From contig NZ_SUKA01000002.1 in NCBI RefSeq assembly GCF_005049105.1, positions 248,001 through 312,000 on the forward strand: a stretch of 64,000 nucleotides of DNA, in the 5' to 3' direction. The notes beneath the pieces were generated by a model. It made no database searches. It saw nothing but the letters and a program-made list of their open reading frames with translations, and had not been told where the DNA came from. The position numbers and the translations under genes are program-made. Positions 27,793 to 36,778 of the stretch are shown piece by piece (position 1 is the stretch's first letter; each line of letters starts with the position of its first letter). Source of the stretch: Sphingobacterium alkalisoli. Its GTDB lineage: Bacteria; Bacteroidota; Bacteroidia; Sphingobacteriales; Sphingobacteriaceae.

Positions 27793-28021
27793 TATCCAAA
27801 TCTTCTAGGTAAGTATTTCTTTTAATACTCAATGCTCCGGATGGACATTTTGCAACCTGATCAATGAGTTCCTGTGCAGTGGCATTCTCGGCTTTTATCC
27901 AAGGGCGTTCTTTTGGATTATATACTTTTGATAAAGTATTTACACAAACTGCTGCATGAATGCATAATTTTGGTTTCCAAAGAATGGTAATTTCTTTGTT
28001 GGGATATTCATGTGTTTCCAT
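27779..28021 (-). CDS. yjdI: YjdI-family (4Fe-4S)-binding protein
   Basis: The 80-residue protein has three visible cysteines in the family pattern: LCIHAAVCVN and KCPSGAL. It matches the small YjdI/Fer4_19 iron-sulfur proteins. The role is probably electron transfer. It is the first gene before the YjdJ-like acetyltransferase, with overlapping reading frames that imply translational coupling. The 271 bases upstream (28022-28292) hold no gene I can see and should contain its promoter. Confidence 0.88.
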   Translation of the reverse strand: METHEYPNKEITILWKPKLCIHAAVCVNTLSKVYNPKERPWIKAENATAQELIDQVAKCPSGALSIKRNTYLEDLDNGKH

Positions 28022-28292
28022 AATCGTTCTTTTCTTAAATTAATTCGCATTCATTAAAAATGGTGATTTTAATTTATATTTTTCCTTTTTGCTGGTTTAT
28101 TTCGCAATATTTTCTGACATCGAAGTCATGTACTCCGATACTTTCGTCTGGGCAAAGTAGCTCTTAAAGGACGATTTTAGAAGATTTTTCCATTTTTTAA
28201 GATTTGATTACCAAAATCAAAATTGCATTAAATCCAAAGAAAAAACGTAGACAAATGTCTATAAAAGTGCAAAAAAAATGTAGAGATATAGC

Positions 28293-28874
28293 TTATTTTT
28301 TAAGTGCCTTTTTGCGCACCCGACTTAGCGTGTCTTTTGTAATGCCAAGATAAGAGGCAATGATGTGTTGAGGAAAACGACGGAGAAAATATGGGTGGCA
28401 GTCAACGAAATCTGCATAGCGTTTTTCCGCAGTAAAGCTGATCGAAGAGGTTATTCTTCTTTGTGTAGCAATATTATTTCTTTCATCAAGTTTCAATAAC
28501 AACTCATTAAAAGCAGGAAATTGATGGCACAATTCTAATATACTTTCTCTTGTAATGAGGAGTACCTCACAATCTTCCCACGCATCTATATGATATATAC
28601 TGGGCGTAAACATCACAAAACTCTCGCGGTCGCCAGCCCACCAATTTTCAATATATAAATTCACGATGTGCTCAACACCTTTTTCATCTATATAGTATTT
28701 GCGCATGGCACCTTTTACGATAAAGGCGAAGTATTTACATATTTCTCCTTCCTGTAGTAGATATTGCTTTTTCTTTATCTTTTTCTCACTAAAATGGCTT
28801 CGGAAACCCTCAAACTCTTTTTCGGACATTAGAGATGAAGCGTATCTATTAATATAATTGAATAGTGGATGCAT
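28293..28874 (-). CDS. Crp/Fnr-family transcriptional regulator
   Basis: The 193-residue protein has an N-terminal cyclic-nucleotide-binding-like beta barrel (about residues 10-120; KKKQYLLQEGEICKYFAFIVKGAMRKYYI) and a short C-terminal helix-turn-helix (about 150-190; FPQHIIASYLGITKDTLSRVRKKA). It has no Fnr-type cysteine cluster. The usual cyclic-AMP arginine/serine motif is also not clear, so its ligand is unknown. Such regulators are abundant in Sphingobacteria. It probably controls the neighbouring same-strand redox genes. Confidence 0.9.
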   Translation of the reverse strand: MHPLFNYINRYASSLMSEKEFEGFRSHFSEKKIKKKQYLLQEGEICKYFAFIVKGAMRKYYIDEKGVEHIVNLYIENWWAGDRESFVMFTPSIYHIDAWEDCEVLLITRESILELCHQFPAFNELLLKLDERNNIATQRRITSSISFTAEKRYADFVDCHPYFLRRFPQHIIASYLGITKDTLSRVRKKALKK

Positions 28875-29019
28875 GTAAGTGAATTGTAATATTCAAAGTT
28901 AGCTTTTTTTGCTTTATCTTTTCCTTCTGATGAAGTATCACGTTTATAGGCCATTTTATAGACGAAAAACAATCTCCTCCATTCGCACGTTTTATAAATA
29001 CAGATCAAATTCAGATGCT

Positions 29020-29670
29020 ATGAAAAACATGTTCATGTATGGATTGTTACTTGTCTTTTTATCCTGTAGCTCTCATGCAAGTAAGGATGAGTCCAGTTCA
29101 GACACTTCCCAATCAGATCCTATAAAAGAAAATTTAGAAGAAGAGGGGGGCTTATCGAACAATACCCCGCGCAGTGTTGACGAGATTAGACGGCTGTACG
29201 AGGAAGTCAATTTTCATGTAGACCAAGGTAATTTAGATACCACCTCATTTAGTTACAATTGCCACGGTGAAAAGAAAGGCAAGCTAACCTATTATTCAAA
29301 AAATGGCAATGTAGTAATGATTACTCATAAGTACAATGAGTACGATCATTACGAGGCGACTGATCATTATTATGTACAAAATGACTCCCTGTATTTCGTT
29401 TTTCAAAAAGGGGTCGCATGGAGCTTCGAATCAGGTACACCGAATGCAACTAAAGATAATGTAACAGAAAAACGGGTTTATCTAGCCGATTTAAAACCAA
29501 TACACTGTTTAGAAAAAAAATATGTGATCCGATCACATGCAAATGACAATCCCGATAGCGAAACATTGAATAACCAAGAAATAGATTGTTCTTCCTCGCA
29601 CAACATATATGAATCCTACCAGGTGTTGGCAAAATATTATCAGTCACCGACATCAGGGTGTTTGGAATAG
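29020..29670 (+). CDS. Hypothetical lipoprotein
   Basis: From ATG 29020 the product has 216 residues with a lipoprotein signal (LLLVFLSCSSHA, lipobox cysteine at about residue 16) and a serine/acidic linker. The soluble part has repeated beta segments (KGKLTYYSKNGNVVMITHKYN, YYVQNDSLYFVFQKG) that look like a MORN/toxin-immunity style beta fold. I do not recognise the family. An in-frame non-ATG start at 28909 would destroy the signal and is rejected. The 257 bases downstream to 29927 hold no gene I can support. Confidence 0.6.
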   Translation: MKNMFMYGLLLVFLSCSSHASKDESSSDTSQSDPIKENLEEEGGLSNNTPRSVDEIRRLYEEVNFHVDQGNLDTTSFSYNCHGEKKGKLTYYSKNGNVVMITHKYNEYDHYEATDHYYVQNDSLYFVFQKGVAWSFESGTPNATKDNVTEKRVYLADLKPIHCLEKKYVIRSHANDNPDSETLNNQEIDCSSSHNIYESYQVLAKYYQSPTSGCLE

Positions 29671-29927
29671 TGAAAAAATATTAACGGTCTCTTCTGGTGC
29701 GGATAACTGGGAAATGATACACCAATAGAAATGCTCTTCTTCAGGACGATCTTCTTAAAATAAATATAACTTGCTATAATATAGAATTTACTATTTTTAC
29801 AAGAGGCCATTAAGTAATTTCGCTGTAGTAATGATTGGCGATGCACGATTGCGGTAACAAGAGTTTCGTGACAAGCTGACTAAGCCAAACCATTAGCAGT
29901 CAATTGGACTAATAACAAACATTGATA

Positions 29928-30806
29928 ATGACGACCGACATCGTAGAAATAAACAACTTTATAGTTTTAATAGAGCAATCTAATGCCCAGAAGGATATTG
30001 TACAGCGATGTGCAATAGATGGAGATGCGGTAGGTTTTGCTTTTTATAGTTCTGGCAATGTAGAACTGGAAATAAAACACCAAAATCAAATTAAAATAGT
30101 GAAAAATACAACCGGAACCGCCATTTCTTTTTTTGGAAATGATAAAGTAGAATTCGCTCATAAAATAGGCCCAGACAAACCGCTTCAATCTATTAGTGTT
30201 TTTTCAAAACTTAAACATCTAAGTACATTGCCTATGGATGAGCAGGAGATTTTTAGCGAATTTTTGCCTGAATTAATTAATCCAAAAGAAGATTTTGTAG
30301 AAGGGCCAAGCTTTTACATGACCCCTGATATGCAAAAAGCTGTCTATAAAATTATGTCGACTCCATATAAAGGAATCACCAGGCAGATGTTCTTAAAAAG
30401 TCAGGTAAATGAACTGCTTTCACATTTTTTTGCTTTCCTCGGCACTGACAAGAATGAACGTCTAACTAATGACGATAAAAGCAAGCTCTTTTTGGCGAAA
30501 GAGATTATGGAGCAGAACATATGTAGCCCACCGTCATTAAGTGAATTATCAAAACTCATAGGTCTGAACAACAATAAATTAAAGAAAAACTTCAAAGAGC
30601 TTTTTGGCGTTCCAGTTTTTAAATTTTTGCAGGAAGAACGTTTAAATAAAGCATACGAAATGTTAAGTACGAGTAGCGAAGGCGTTCAAGATGTGGCATG
30701 GCATGTGGGGTACGATAGCTTGAGCTCATTTTCAAATGCATTTCAAAGCAAATTTGGTGTTAGACCCAATGAAATCAAACAACAATTCCTTTCAAACAAA
30801 TCTTAA
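29928..30806 (+). CDS. AraC-family transcriptional regulator
   Basis: From ATG 29928 the product has 292 residues. The C-terminal 100 residues carry the two AraC helix-turn-helix motifs: PSLSELSKLIGLNNNKLKKNF and VQDVAWHVGYDSLSSFSNAF, followed by GVRPNEIK. The N-terminal part is an unassigned ligand or dimerisation domain. It is 74 bases upstream of an NmrA-like reductase gene in the same direction. Two direct repeats 21 bases apart lie at its 3' end and in the gap, so it probably controls that gene. Confidence 0.92.
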   Translation: MTTDIVEINNFIVLIEQSNAQKDIVQRCAIDGDAVGFAFYSSGNVELEIKHQNQIKIVKNTTGTAISFFGNDKVEFAHKIGPDKPLQSISVFSKLKHLSTLPMDEQEIFSEFLPELINPKEDFVEGPSFYMTPDMQKAVYKIMSTPYKGITRQMFLKSQVNELLSHFFAFLGTDKNERLTNDDKSKLFLAKEIMEQNICSPPSLSELSKLIGLNNNKLKKNFKELFGVPVFKFLQEERLNKAYEMLSTSSEGVQDVAWHVGYDSLSSFSNAFQSKFGVRPNEIKQQFLSNKS

Positions 30807-30822
30807 TCCCTTTCAAACAAAT
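30789..30822 (+). promoter_or_regulatory. Direct-repeat AraC-type operator
   Basis: CTTTCAAACAAAT occurs at 30789-30801 and again at 30810-30822, exactly 21 bases apart, two helical turns. The first copy overlaps the last codons of the AraC gene. A weak minus-7-like CACCTTTG follows at 30842-30849, before the NmrA-like gene. Head-to-tail half-sites at this spacing are typical for AraC-type activators. Confidence 0.5.
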
Positions 30823-30880
30823 TTAAAATAAACAGCCATCGCACCTTTGTATCATTATTAATTCATAAAAAGAATTTATC

Positions 30881-31729
30881 ATGAAACAAAGTCAAATTTT
30901 AGTCCTTGGCGGAAAAGGAAAAACAGGAAGTAGAGTTGCGGAAAGATTGCGCAACTTAGGATATACCAATATCCGGATTGGTTCACGGAGTGCAATGCCG
31001 GCTTTTGATTGGGAAAATCAAGACAGTTGGTCTGAAGTGGTAAAAGACGTAGAAACTGTCTATATTACCTTTCAGCCCGACTTGGCTATACCATCAGCAG
31101 TAGATATCATTAAAAGATTTACGCGTCTTGCTACTGAGAATGGCGTAAGAAAAATGGTTTTGCTATCTGGCAGGGGTGAAAGAGAAGCCCAACTATGTGA
31201 ACAGGTGGTTATGGAAACTGCCCAGAAATGGACGATCGTAAGAGCAAGTTGGTTCAATCAAAATTTTAGCGAAAGTGTATTTCTTGACCCAATTCTCTCT
31301 GGACACGTGGCCTTGCCCAGATCGGAAGCATTAGAACCTTTTACAGATGCTAACGACATAGCTGATGTCGTAGTACAAGCTATTATTGACGATAAGCACA
31401 ATGGTCAGATCTATGAATTGACAGGTCCCAGACTTATGACTATACCCCAGGCCGTTGCCGAAATAGCTGATGCCTGCGGCAAAAATATTGAATTTCAACC
31501 CCTCACTTTGGAAGCGTACGTGCAGCATCTAAGAAATTTTAAGTTACCTGAAGACTTTATATGGTTAGTTAATTACCTTTTTGAAGAAGTATTAGACGGA
31601 AGAAATTCATCAGTATCTTCTGATATTGAAAAAGTATTGGGGAGAAAAGCCACTGACTTTTCAGAATATGTAAAAACAACTGCAGCTACAGGTGTGTGGG
31701 GTAGAGCTACCGAAGGAGGCAGAAATTAA
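30881..31729 (+). CDS. NmrA-like NAD(P)-binding protein
   Basis: The 282-residue protein begins with a Rossmann strand and glycine loop (LVLGGKGKTGSRVAERL). It continues with VYITFQPDLAIP, KMVLLSGRGEREAQ and WTIVRASWFNQNF, which are typical of atypical SDR/NmrA proteins related to TIGR03649. These act as NAD(P)H-dependent reductases or redox sensors. The usual YxxxK pair is not evident, as in NmrA relatives. It is controlled, by position, by the upstream AraC regulator. Confidence 0.85.
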   Translation: MKQSQILVLGGKGKTGSRVAERLRNLGYTNIRIGSRSAMPAFDWENQDSWSEVVKDVETVYITFQPDLAIPSAVDIIKRFTRLATENGVRKMVLLSGRGEREAQLCEQVVMETAQKWTIVRASWFNQNFSESVFLDPILSGHVALPRSEALEPFTDANDIADVVVQAIIDDKHNGQIYELTGPRLMTIPQAVAEIADACGKNIEFQPLTLEAYVQHLRNFKLPEDFIWLVNYLFEEVLDGRNSSVSSDIEKVLGRKATDFSEYVKTTAATGVWGRATEGGRN

Positions 31730-31875
31730 TGATTTCTTGAAAAACATCATATTCCTTCCCTCTCCTGTGGATCCTCGCCTTAATAAATATTATAACAGTT
31801 TACTTGTATTGGAAACTCAAAATCGAGAAATTAAACGTAAAACCCTAAAAGTGTATTTATAAGTTTCGTGCCATC

Positions 31876-31920
31876 AAAAGCACCACAGGTTCCATCGTTA
31901 TGCTGGAATCTGTGCTTTTT
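31876..31920. terminator. Terminator hairpin between convergent genes
   Basis: AAAAGCAC...TTCCA pairs with TGGAA...GTGCTTTT, with a three-base bulge and a T-run on the plus strand. It ends the NmrA-like gene and overlaps the last codons of the convergent aldo/keto reductase gene. Confidence 0.5.
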
Positions 31921-32887
31921 CGTAAATAAGGCCTTCTGATTTTAGCTCATTCCAGAAATTAGTAGGTATTTCAGATTTCCACGCTTTTACATTGCTTTGT
32001 ACCTGATCGGTTGAACTTGCACCTGGAATAATTGCTACAAATTCGTCAGCCGCCAACACAAAATGCATGGCTGCGGTAATTATATCGATATCATACTTCT
32101 TAGCGATTTGTGCAATCTTATCACGTTTTTCTGTCATTCCTTTTGGGATTATATTCTTGTAATTGTAGCGGCCTCTACCCGCAATAAATCCAGAATTATA
32201 GCCCGCTCCCGAAACCAGTTTCACCCCCGCTTTTTTAACAGCAGGAAGCAAACGATCCACTGCATCTTCATGTTCTAAAATCGAATATTGTGTAGCCGAC
32301 AGGCAGATGTCCGGATCGGCAGTTTCTATACAATCCAGGATAGGTTCAATCTTATTCACACCCATCCCCCAAGCTTTGATCACGCCTTCATCGCGTAGTT
32401 TTGATAATACTTTGAAGGCGCCTTCTTTGGCCTGTTTCATATAGTAATCATAGCGATCGCCCACCTGATCTTCAGATAAATCATGGATATAAACAATGTC
32501 AATATAGTCAAGCCCCGTCCGCTCTAAGCTGTCTTCAATAGATTTTTTTACCGCATCGGCTGTGTACATATGTTTGAAGTCGAAATCCAAGGGATTTTTC
32601 CACATCGTTGGCGGCACTTCCGATTTGTGAACCGGTGTAAATAAACGGCCGATCTTGGTAGAAAAGACAAAATCTTCACGGTTTTTGTCTTTCAGAAATT
32701 CGCCAAATCTTCTTTCACTTTTTGTAAGTCCGTACCATGGCGAAGTATCGTAATGTCGGATGTTCAAATCCCAGGCTTCCTGCAAAATTTTTTGTGACTG
32801 TTCGTCGGTAATATTTTCGAAAGCTGTACCGATTGGTACGCCCCCAAGACCTAGTTGATGTTCTTTTTTTAAAATACTATGGCTCAT
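31898..32887 (-). CDS. Aldo/keto reductase
   Basis: The 329-residue product has the AKR tetrad: Asp and Tyr in HYDTSPWYG, Lys in FSTKIGRLF and His in DIVYIHDLS. The NADP-binding end is VAIIPGASSTDQVQSN. It resembles the L-fucose dehydrogenase/pyridoxal-reductase-like AKR branch. A deletion-bearing relic of a close homologue lies at 51731-51917. The bases directly after the stop here (TAACGATGGAA) match those at the relic, where a second AKR gene begins, so a downstream partner may once have existed here too. Substrate unknown. Confidence 0.9.
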   Translation of the reverse strand: MSHSILKKEHQLGLGGVPIGTAFENITDEQSQKILQEAWDLNIRHYDTSPWYGLTKSERRFGEFLKDKNREDFVFSTKIGRLFTPVHKSEVPPTMWKNPLDFDFKHMYTADAVKKSIEDSLERTGLDYIDIVYIHDLSEDQVGDRYDYYMKQAKEGAFKVLSKLRDEGVIKAWGMGVNKIEPILDCIETADPDICLSATQYSILEHEDAVDRLLPAVKKAGVKLVSGAGYNSGFIAGRGRYNYKNIIPKGMTEKRDKIAQIAKKYDIDIITAAMHFVLAADEFVAIIPGASSTDQVQSNVKAWKSEIPTNFWNELKSEGLIYEKAQIPA

Positions 32888-33230
32888 TTTTTATATTTTT
32901 AATTTACTAATGATTTTGAGTCTTGTTAGCATAACAATAAATAACTAGAACTGTTTAAAAATCCGATAAAAGTGCCTGCCGGTTTTTCGCTGCATTCGTA
33001 CTTCACTTCTCTGCTGCTTATTTAAGGTTGGCGTCAGAGTTTAGTGAATATATTTCCTAAGTGAGTGCTAGTGAATACGATGTGCTATACCGGAGGCCAG
33101 CGAGCACAATTGTATAGATAGGGGGAGAAATCGCCCTCCGCGTATACATGTCGCTGCGCTGTACAGATTTGTCAAATTTCCGTCCAATATGGCACGCTAA
33201 TTTCTGATAAAAAGTATATTTTGTTTGTTA
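32888..33230. other. Intergenic region upstream of the aldo/keto reductase
   Basis: These 343 bases lie between two minus-strand genes. I see no coding sequence or convincing RNA. The GC-richer middle (33095-33170) contains short inverted motifs but no clear terminator. Confidence 0.4.
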
Positions 33231-34043
33231 CTATTTCTTCCCATGTCTCGTTAGGAAATCTTGTCTATACTTCTGAGGACTTGTACCCATTAATTGCTTG
33301 AAAAGGTTTGAAAACGTAGATGTACTTTCATAACCAATACGGTAAACAATTTCATTTATATTAAGTGATTTGTCTTCCATTAGTTCTAAAGCCATTTGCA
33401 TCCTACTGAGCTTGATAAATTGGAATATAGTCATTCCTGTCTCACTCTTAAATAATCGTGAGAGAGTACGCTGGGGGATATTAATAAAAGTTGATATGGA
33501 AGATATAGTTATATTCTCATTTAAAGAACTTGCAATATGCTCTGCAACCCTTAAAAGTGCTTCCGATTGAGGTGGCTGTGTGTATAATTTCAATGGGCTG
33601 GTTAATATATACGGTAAAACCTTTTTAAGGTACGATAAGCCGGATACTTTCAAATCATAATTGTTATTATCGAGCCAATATTGTTCCCCAAAAGCTAAGA
33701 GGTTGTCAAGCAGTGACGACGGAGGAAAAATTGTTATCGCTCCCATATCAGAGATATAGCGATCATCACACATATCCAGAAATATCGTCTTTAGCTTTAA
33801 GTTGTGAGACCTCGAAACAAGTTTATGATTTACACAAGAAGATATATAGGCGTAGTGACCCGCTGGAATGCAAAAATTGCCTTTTTCCGAGTATAGATAT
33901 ACGGTTCCCATTTCGGGAGAGACAAGCTGCACTTTTTCGTGAAAATGTATTTCAGTATTAAATTGACCAAAAAGCCTTATTTCGATATCTCCATCTTTAA
34001 TGTCTTGTATACAGGGGAGGGTTGCTATCTGAACTTTTGGCAT
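33231..34043 (-). CDS. AraC-family transcriptional regulator
   Basis: The 270-residue protein has the AraC DNA-binding domain at the C-terminus: ITISSISTFINIPQRTLSRLF and INEIVYRIGYESTSTFSNLFKQ, then GTSPQKYRQDF. The N-terminal half is a cupin-like sensor with IHFHEKVQLVSP. It is divergent from the isopropylmalate-synthase-like/rhamnose-isomerase pair, with only 75 bases between, so it most likely controls that operon. The ligand is unknown. Confidence 0.9.
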   Translation of the reverse strand: MPKVQIATLPCIQDIKDGDIEIRLFGQFNTEIHFHEKVQLVSPEMGTVYLYSEKGNFCIPAGHYAYISSCVNHKLVSRSHNLKLKTIFLDMCDDRYISDMGAITIFPPSSLLDNLLAFGEQYWLDNNNYDLKVSGLSYLKKVLPYILTSPLKLYTQPPQSEALLRVAEHIASSLNENITISSISTFINIPQRTLSRLFKSETGMTIFQFIKLSRMQMALELMEDKSLNINEIVYRIGYESTSTFSNLFKQLMGTSPQKYRQDFLTRHGKK

Positions 34044-34118
34044 AATTCAATAAATATTCGTTTATTTTCAAATATAACAAAATAAAAACAGGCCGTATTT
34101 TTGGATTAAAGAAAAGTT

Positions 34119-35258
34119 ATGGAAAAAAGAAAGATAGATATTTTTGACACAACATTGCGAGACGGAGAGCAAGGTCCTGGTTGTGTACTCACGCTTGATT
34201 CGAAATTAAACATTGCTGAAAAACTTGATTTCATGGGAGTAGATATTATTGAGGCAGGTTTTCCGATAAGCTCTCCGGCAGATTTCAAAGCTGTTCAAGA
34301 GGTTTCCCGAATTATTAAAAATGCCAAGGTTTGCGCTTTGGCGAGGGCACGTGAACTTGATATAGATACAGCTGCCGAGGCCCTTAAACAAGCTAAATCA
34401 TCCCGTATTCAATTGGGCATAGGTTCTTCAGACATCCATATAAAACATAAGTTTAATACGACGAGAGAAGAAATTTTGCGTGTAGCTCATGATATGGTTA
34501 AATATGCTTCCAAAAAAGTTGAGGAAGTACAGTTTTTTGCAGAAGATGCGGGAAGAGCGGACAATATTTTTTTGGCCAAGATGGTGGAGACCGTTATAGT
34601 TGCTGGCGCAAAAGTTGTTAATCTACCGGATACAAATGGTTTCTGTACACCTTTCGAGTATTACGAAAAAATAAAATTTATTATTGACCATGTTCCAAAT
34701 ATTCATAAAGCCAAGATTTCGGTACATTGCCATAATGACTTAGGTATGGCGACTGCAAATACAATAGCTGGTTTATTGGCAGGAGCAGACCAAGCCGAGG
34801 GAACAATAAACGGTGTTGGTGAAAGAGCAGGAAATACCGCATTGGAGGAAATCATTATAACACTTCTGATTAAAGATCTACCAATTTCTACCGATATAAA
34901 TCCTGTTTTTATTGGAGAATTGAGTAAAATGGTTGAAAAAGCCATGTCCAATCCTGTTCAAGCTAATAAAGCAATTGTCGGAAAAAATGCTTTTGCACAT
35001 TCGTCCGGTATTCATCAAGATGGGGTTTTGAAAAACAGGATTAATTACGAAATAATCGATCCTGCCATGATTGGTGTTGAACTTCCCGACCTAATTTTGA
35101 CCTCACGTAGTGGCAGAGCCGCTCTGAAAAACAGATTGGAAGCGTTAAATATTTCTTTTGTCGAAAGGAATTTTGAACAATATTACGAACAGTTTTTGAA
35201 ACTTGCCGATACAAAATCCGTTGTGGCTGAACACGATTTGATAAACCTTTTCAGATAA
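34119..35258 (+). CDS. 2-isopropylmalate synthase-like enzyme lacking the regulatory domain
   Basis: The 379-residue protein is a DRE-TIM metallolyase. It has TTLRDGEQGPG near the N-terminus, MGVDIIEAGFPISSP, the metal-binding HxH in SVHCHNDLGMATANT, the family signature NGVGERAGN and the second metal and acyl-CoA region GKNAFAHSSGIHQDGVLKN. LeuA is usually about 510 residues with a leucine-binding C-terminal domain. That domain is missing, so the enzyme should not be feedback-inhibited by leucine. No leuB/C/D genes are nearby. It is followed after 18 bases by an L-rhamnose isomerase gene. Condensation of acetyl-CoA with some 2-oxo acid is likely, and homocitrate-synthase-like or methylalkylmalate-like roles are possible. 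Confidence 0.85.
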   Translation: MEKRKIDIFDTTLRDGEQGPGCVLTLDSKLNIAEKLDFMGVDIIEAGFPISSPADFKAVQEVSRIIKNAKVCALARARELDIDTAAEALKQAKSSRIQLGIGSSDIHIKHKFNTTREEILRVAHDMVKYASKKVEEVQFFAEDAGRADNIFLAKMVETVIVAGAKVVNLPDTNGFCTPFEYYEKIKFIIDHVPNIHKAKISVHCHNDLGMATANTIAGLLAGADQAEGTINGVGERAGNTALEEIIITLLIKDLPISTDINPVFIGELSKMVEKAMSNPVQANKAIVGKNAFAHSSGIHQDGVLKNRINYEIIDPAMIGVELPDLILTSRSGRAALKNRLEALNISFVERNFEQYYEQFLKLADTKSVVAEHDLINLFR

Positions 35259-35276
35259 ATGTAATTACCAATATTT

Positions 35277-36542
35277 ATGAACGTAGAAGATATTAATATT
35301 TCATATCATCAAGCCAAAAAAGCTTATAGTGAAATTGGTGTGGACACTGATGAGGTGCTTCAAAAAATTTCCGAACTTCCGATAAGCATTCATTGCTGGC
35401 AATCGGATGATATATCGGGCTTTGAAAACAGTGCCCTAACATCAAAAACAGGAGGAATACAAGTTACCGAAAACTATAAAGGAAAAGCTAGAGATATAGG
35501 TGAAGTGCGAGCTGATTTGGAAAAGGTTCTTAGTTTAGTTCCCGGTAAGCATAGAGTAAATTTACACGCAATCTACGGAGATTTTGGAAAAGATCTGGTT
35601 GATAGAAATGAAATAAAGATTGAGCATTTTCAATCGTGGATAGATTGGGCTAAAAAGTTACAAATTGGTCTCGATTTCAATCCAACTTGCTTCTTTCATC
35701 CGTTGGCTGATAGTGGGTTTACTTTATCAAATACAGATAAAGAGATTCGTGATTTTTGGATAGCGCATATTAAGCGTTGCAGAAAGATTGCCGCCGAGAT
35801 GGGGAAACAATTAGGGACACCCACTATTCTCAATATTTGGATTCCAGATGGAGCAAAAGATATACCGATTGACCGAAATGGACACAGAGATATTCTCCGA
35901 AAATCATTAGATGAAATTTTTAAAGATGAATACCCCCAAGAGTACCTAAAAGATTCATTAGAAAGTAAGTTGTTTGGTATAGGGGCAGAAGCTATGACTG
36001 TAGGTTCTTCGGAGTTTTATTTAGGATACGCCATCGGAAATAAAAAATTATTGTGTATTGATAACGGACATTTTCATCCAACAGAGCAGGTAGGTGATAA
36101 AATTTCATCAATACTTCAATTTTTAAAAGAAATTAATGTACATCTAACTCGATCTATACGTTGGGATAGTGACCATGTTACGACATTTAATGAGGATATC
36201 ATACTTATTGCCCAAGAAATTATAAGGAATGGTTTTCTTCAAAGAACACATATAAGTCTTGATTATTTTGATGCAAGTATTAATAGAATAGGAGCTTATG
36301 TCACGGGTATAAGAGCGTCTCAATTAGCTTTTCTTTATGCGATGCTGGAACCCACTGAAAAACTAAAGACTATAGAAAAGGAAAAAAAGAACTTTCAAAG
36401 ATTAGCATATCTTGAAATTTTAAAATCTATGCCTTTTGGTGCAGTGTACGATTACTTTTGTTTGGTTAAAAAAGTGCCCGTTGCTAAGGACTATATTGCT
36501 GATATTGAGCAGTACGAAAGACAGGTTATATCCAAAAGATAG
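35277..36542 (+). CDS. rhaA: L-rhamnose isomerase
   Basis: The 421-residue protein has the normal RhaA length and signatures: SIHCWQSDDISGFE, VNLHAIYGDF, LDFNPTCFFHPLADSGFTLS, the metal-site motif DNGHFHPTEQVGDKISS and RSIRWDSDHVTTFN. The reaction is L-rhamnose to L-rhamnulose, and relatives also act on other aldoses. No rhamnulokinase, aldolase or rhamnose permease is in the window. Its operon partner is an isopropylmalate-synthase-like enzyme, which is an unusual pairing. The true substrate may therefore be a different deoxy or rare sugar. Confidence 0.92.
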   Translation: MNVEDINISYHQAKKAYSEIGVDTDEVLQKISELPISIHCWQSDDISGFENSALTSKTGGIQVTENYKGKARDIGEVRADLEKVLSLVPGKHRVNLHAIYGDFGKDLVDRNEIKIEHFQSWIDWAKKLQIGLDFNPTCFFHPLADSGFTLSNTDKEIRDFWIAHIKRCRKIAAEMGKQLGTPTILNIWIPDGAKDIPIDRNGHRDILRKSLDEIFKDEYPQEYLKDSLESKLFGIGAEAMTVGSSEFYLGYAIGNKKLLCIDNGHFHPTEQVGDKISSILQFLKEINVHLTRSIRWDSDHVTTFNEDIILIAQEIIRNGFLQRTHISLDYFDASINRIGAYVTGIRASQLAFLYAMLEPTEKLKTIEKEKKNFQRLAYLEILKSMPFGAVYDYFCLVKKVPVAKDYIADIEQYERQVISKR

Positions 36543-36778
36543 GCATGCAAAACAAAACCTGCGCTTAGGATAGAAAAGTGTAAATAACGATAAACAAAAA
36601 TAGCTCTGAAAAAATAAACAGAGGTCAATGTCGACTTCCGTTTTTATTTATTACGGAGAGTATGGAAGATCCATTTTGCCGTTCGCAAAATTATAGTCTC
36701 GTCTTGATATAAAGCCAATTTGTTGAAATTATGGATGGTTGCACTGCACAAGATAAAAAAAATAGGTAAATTGCTGAT

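Noticed and set aside
29640..29846. Minus-strand ORF between the lipoprotein and AraC genes
   Set aside because: Basic, low-complexity translation with no start context, so it looks like a chance frame in AT-rich DNA.
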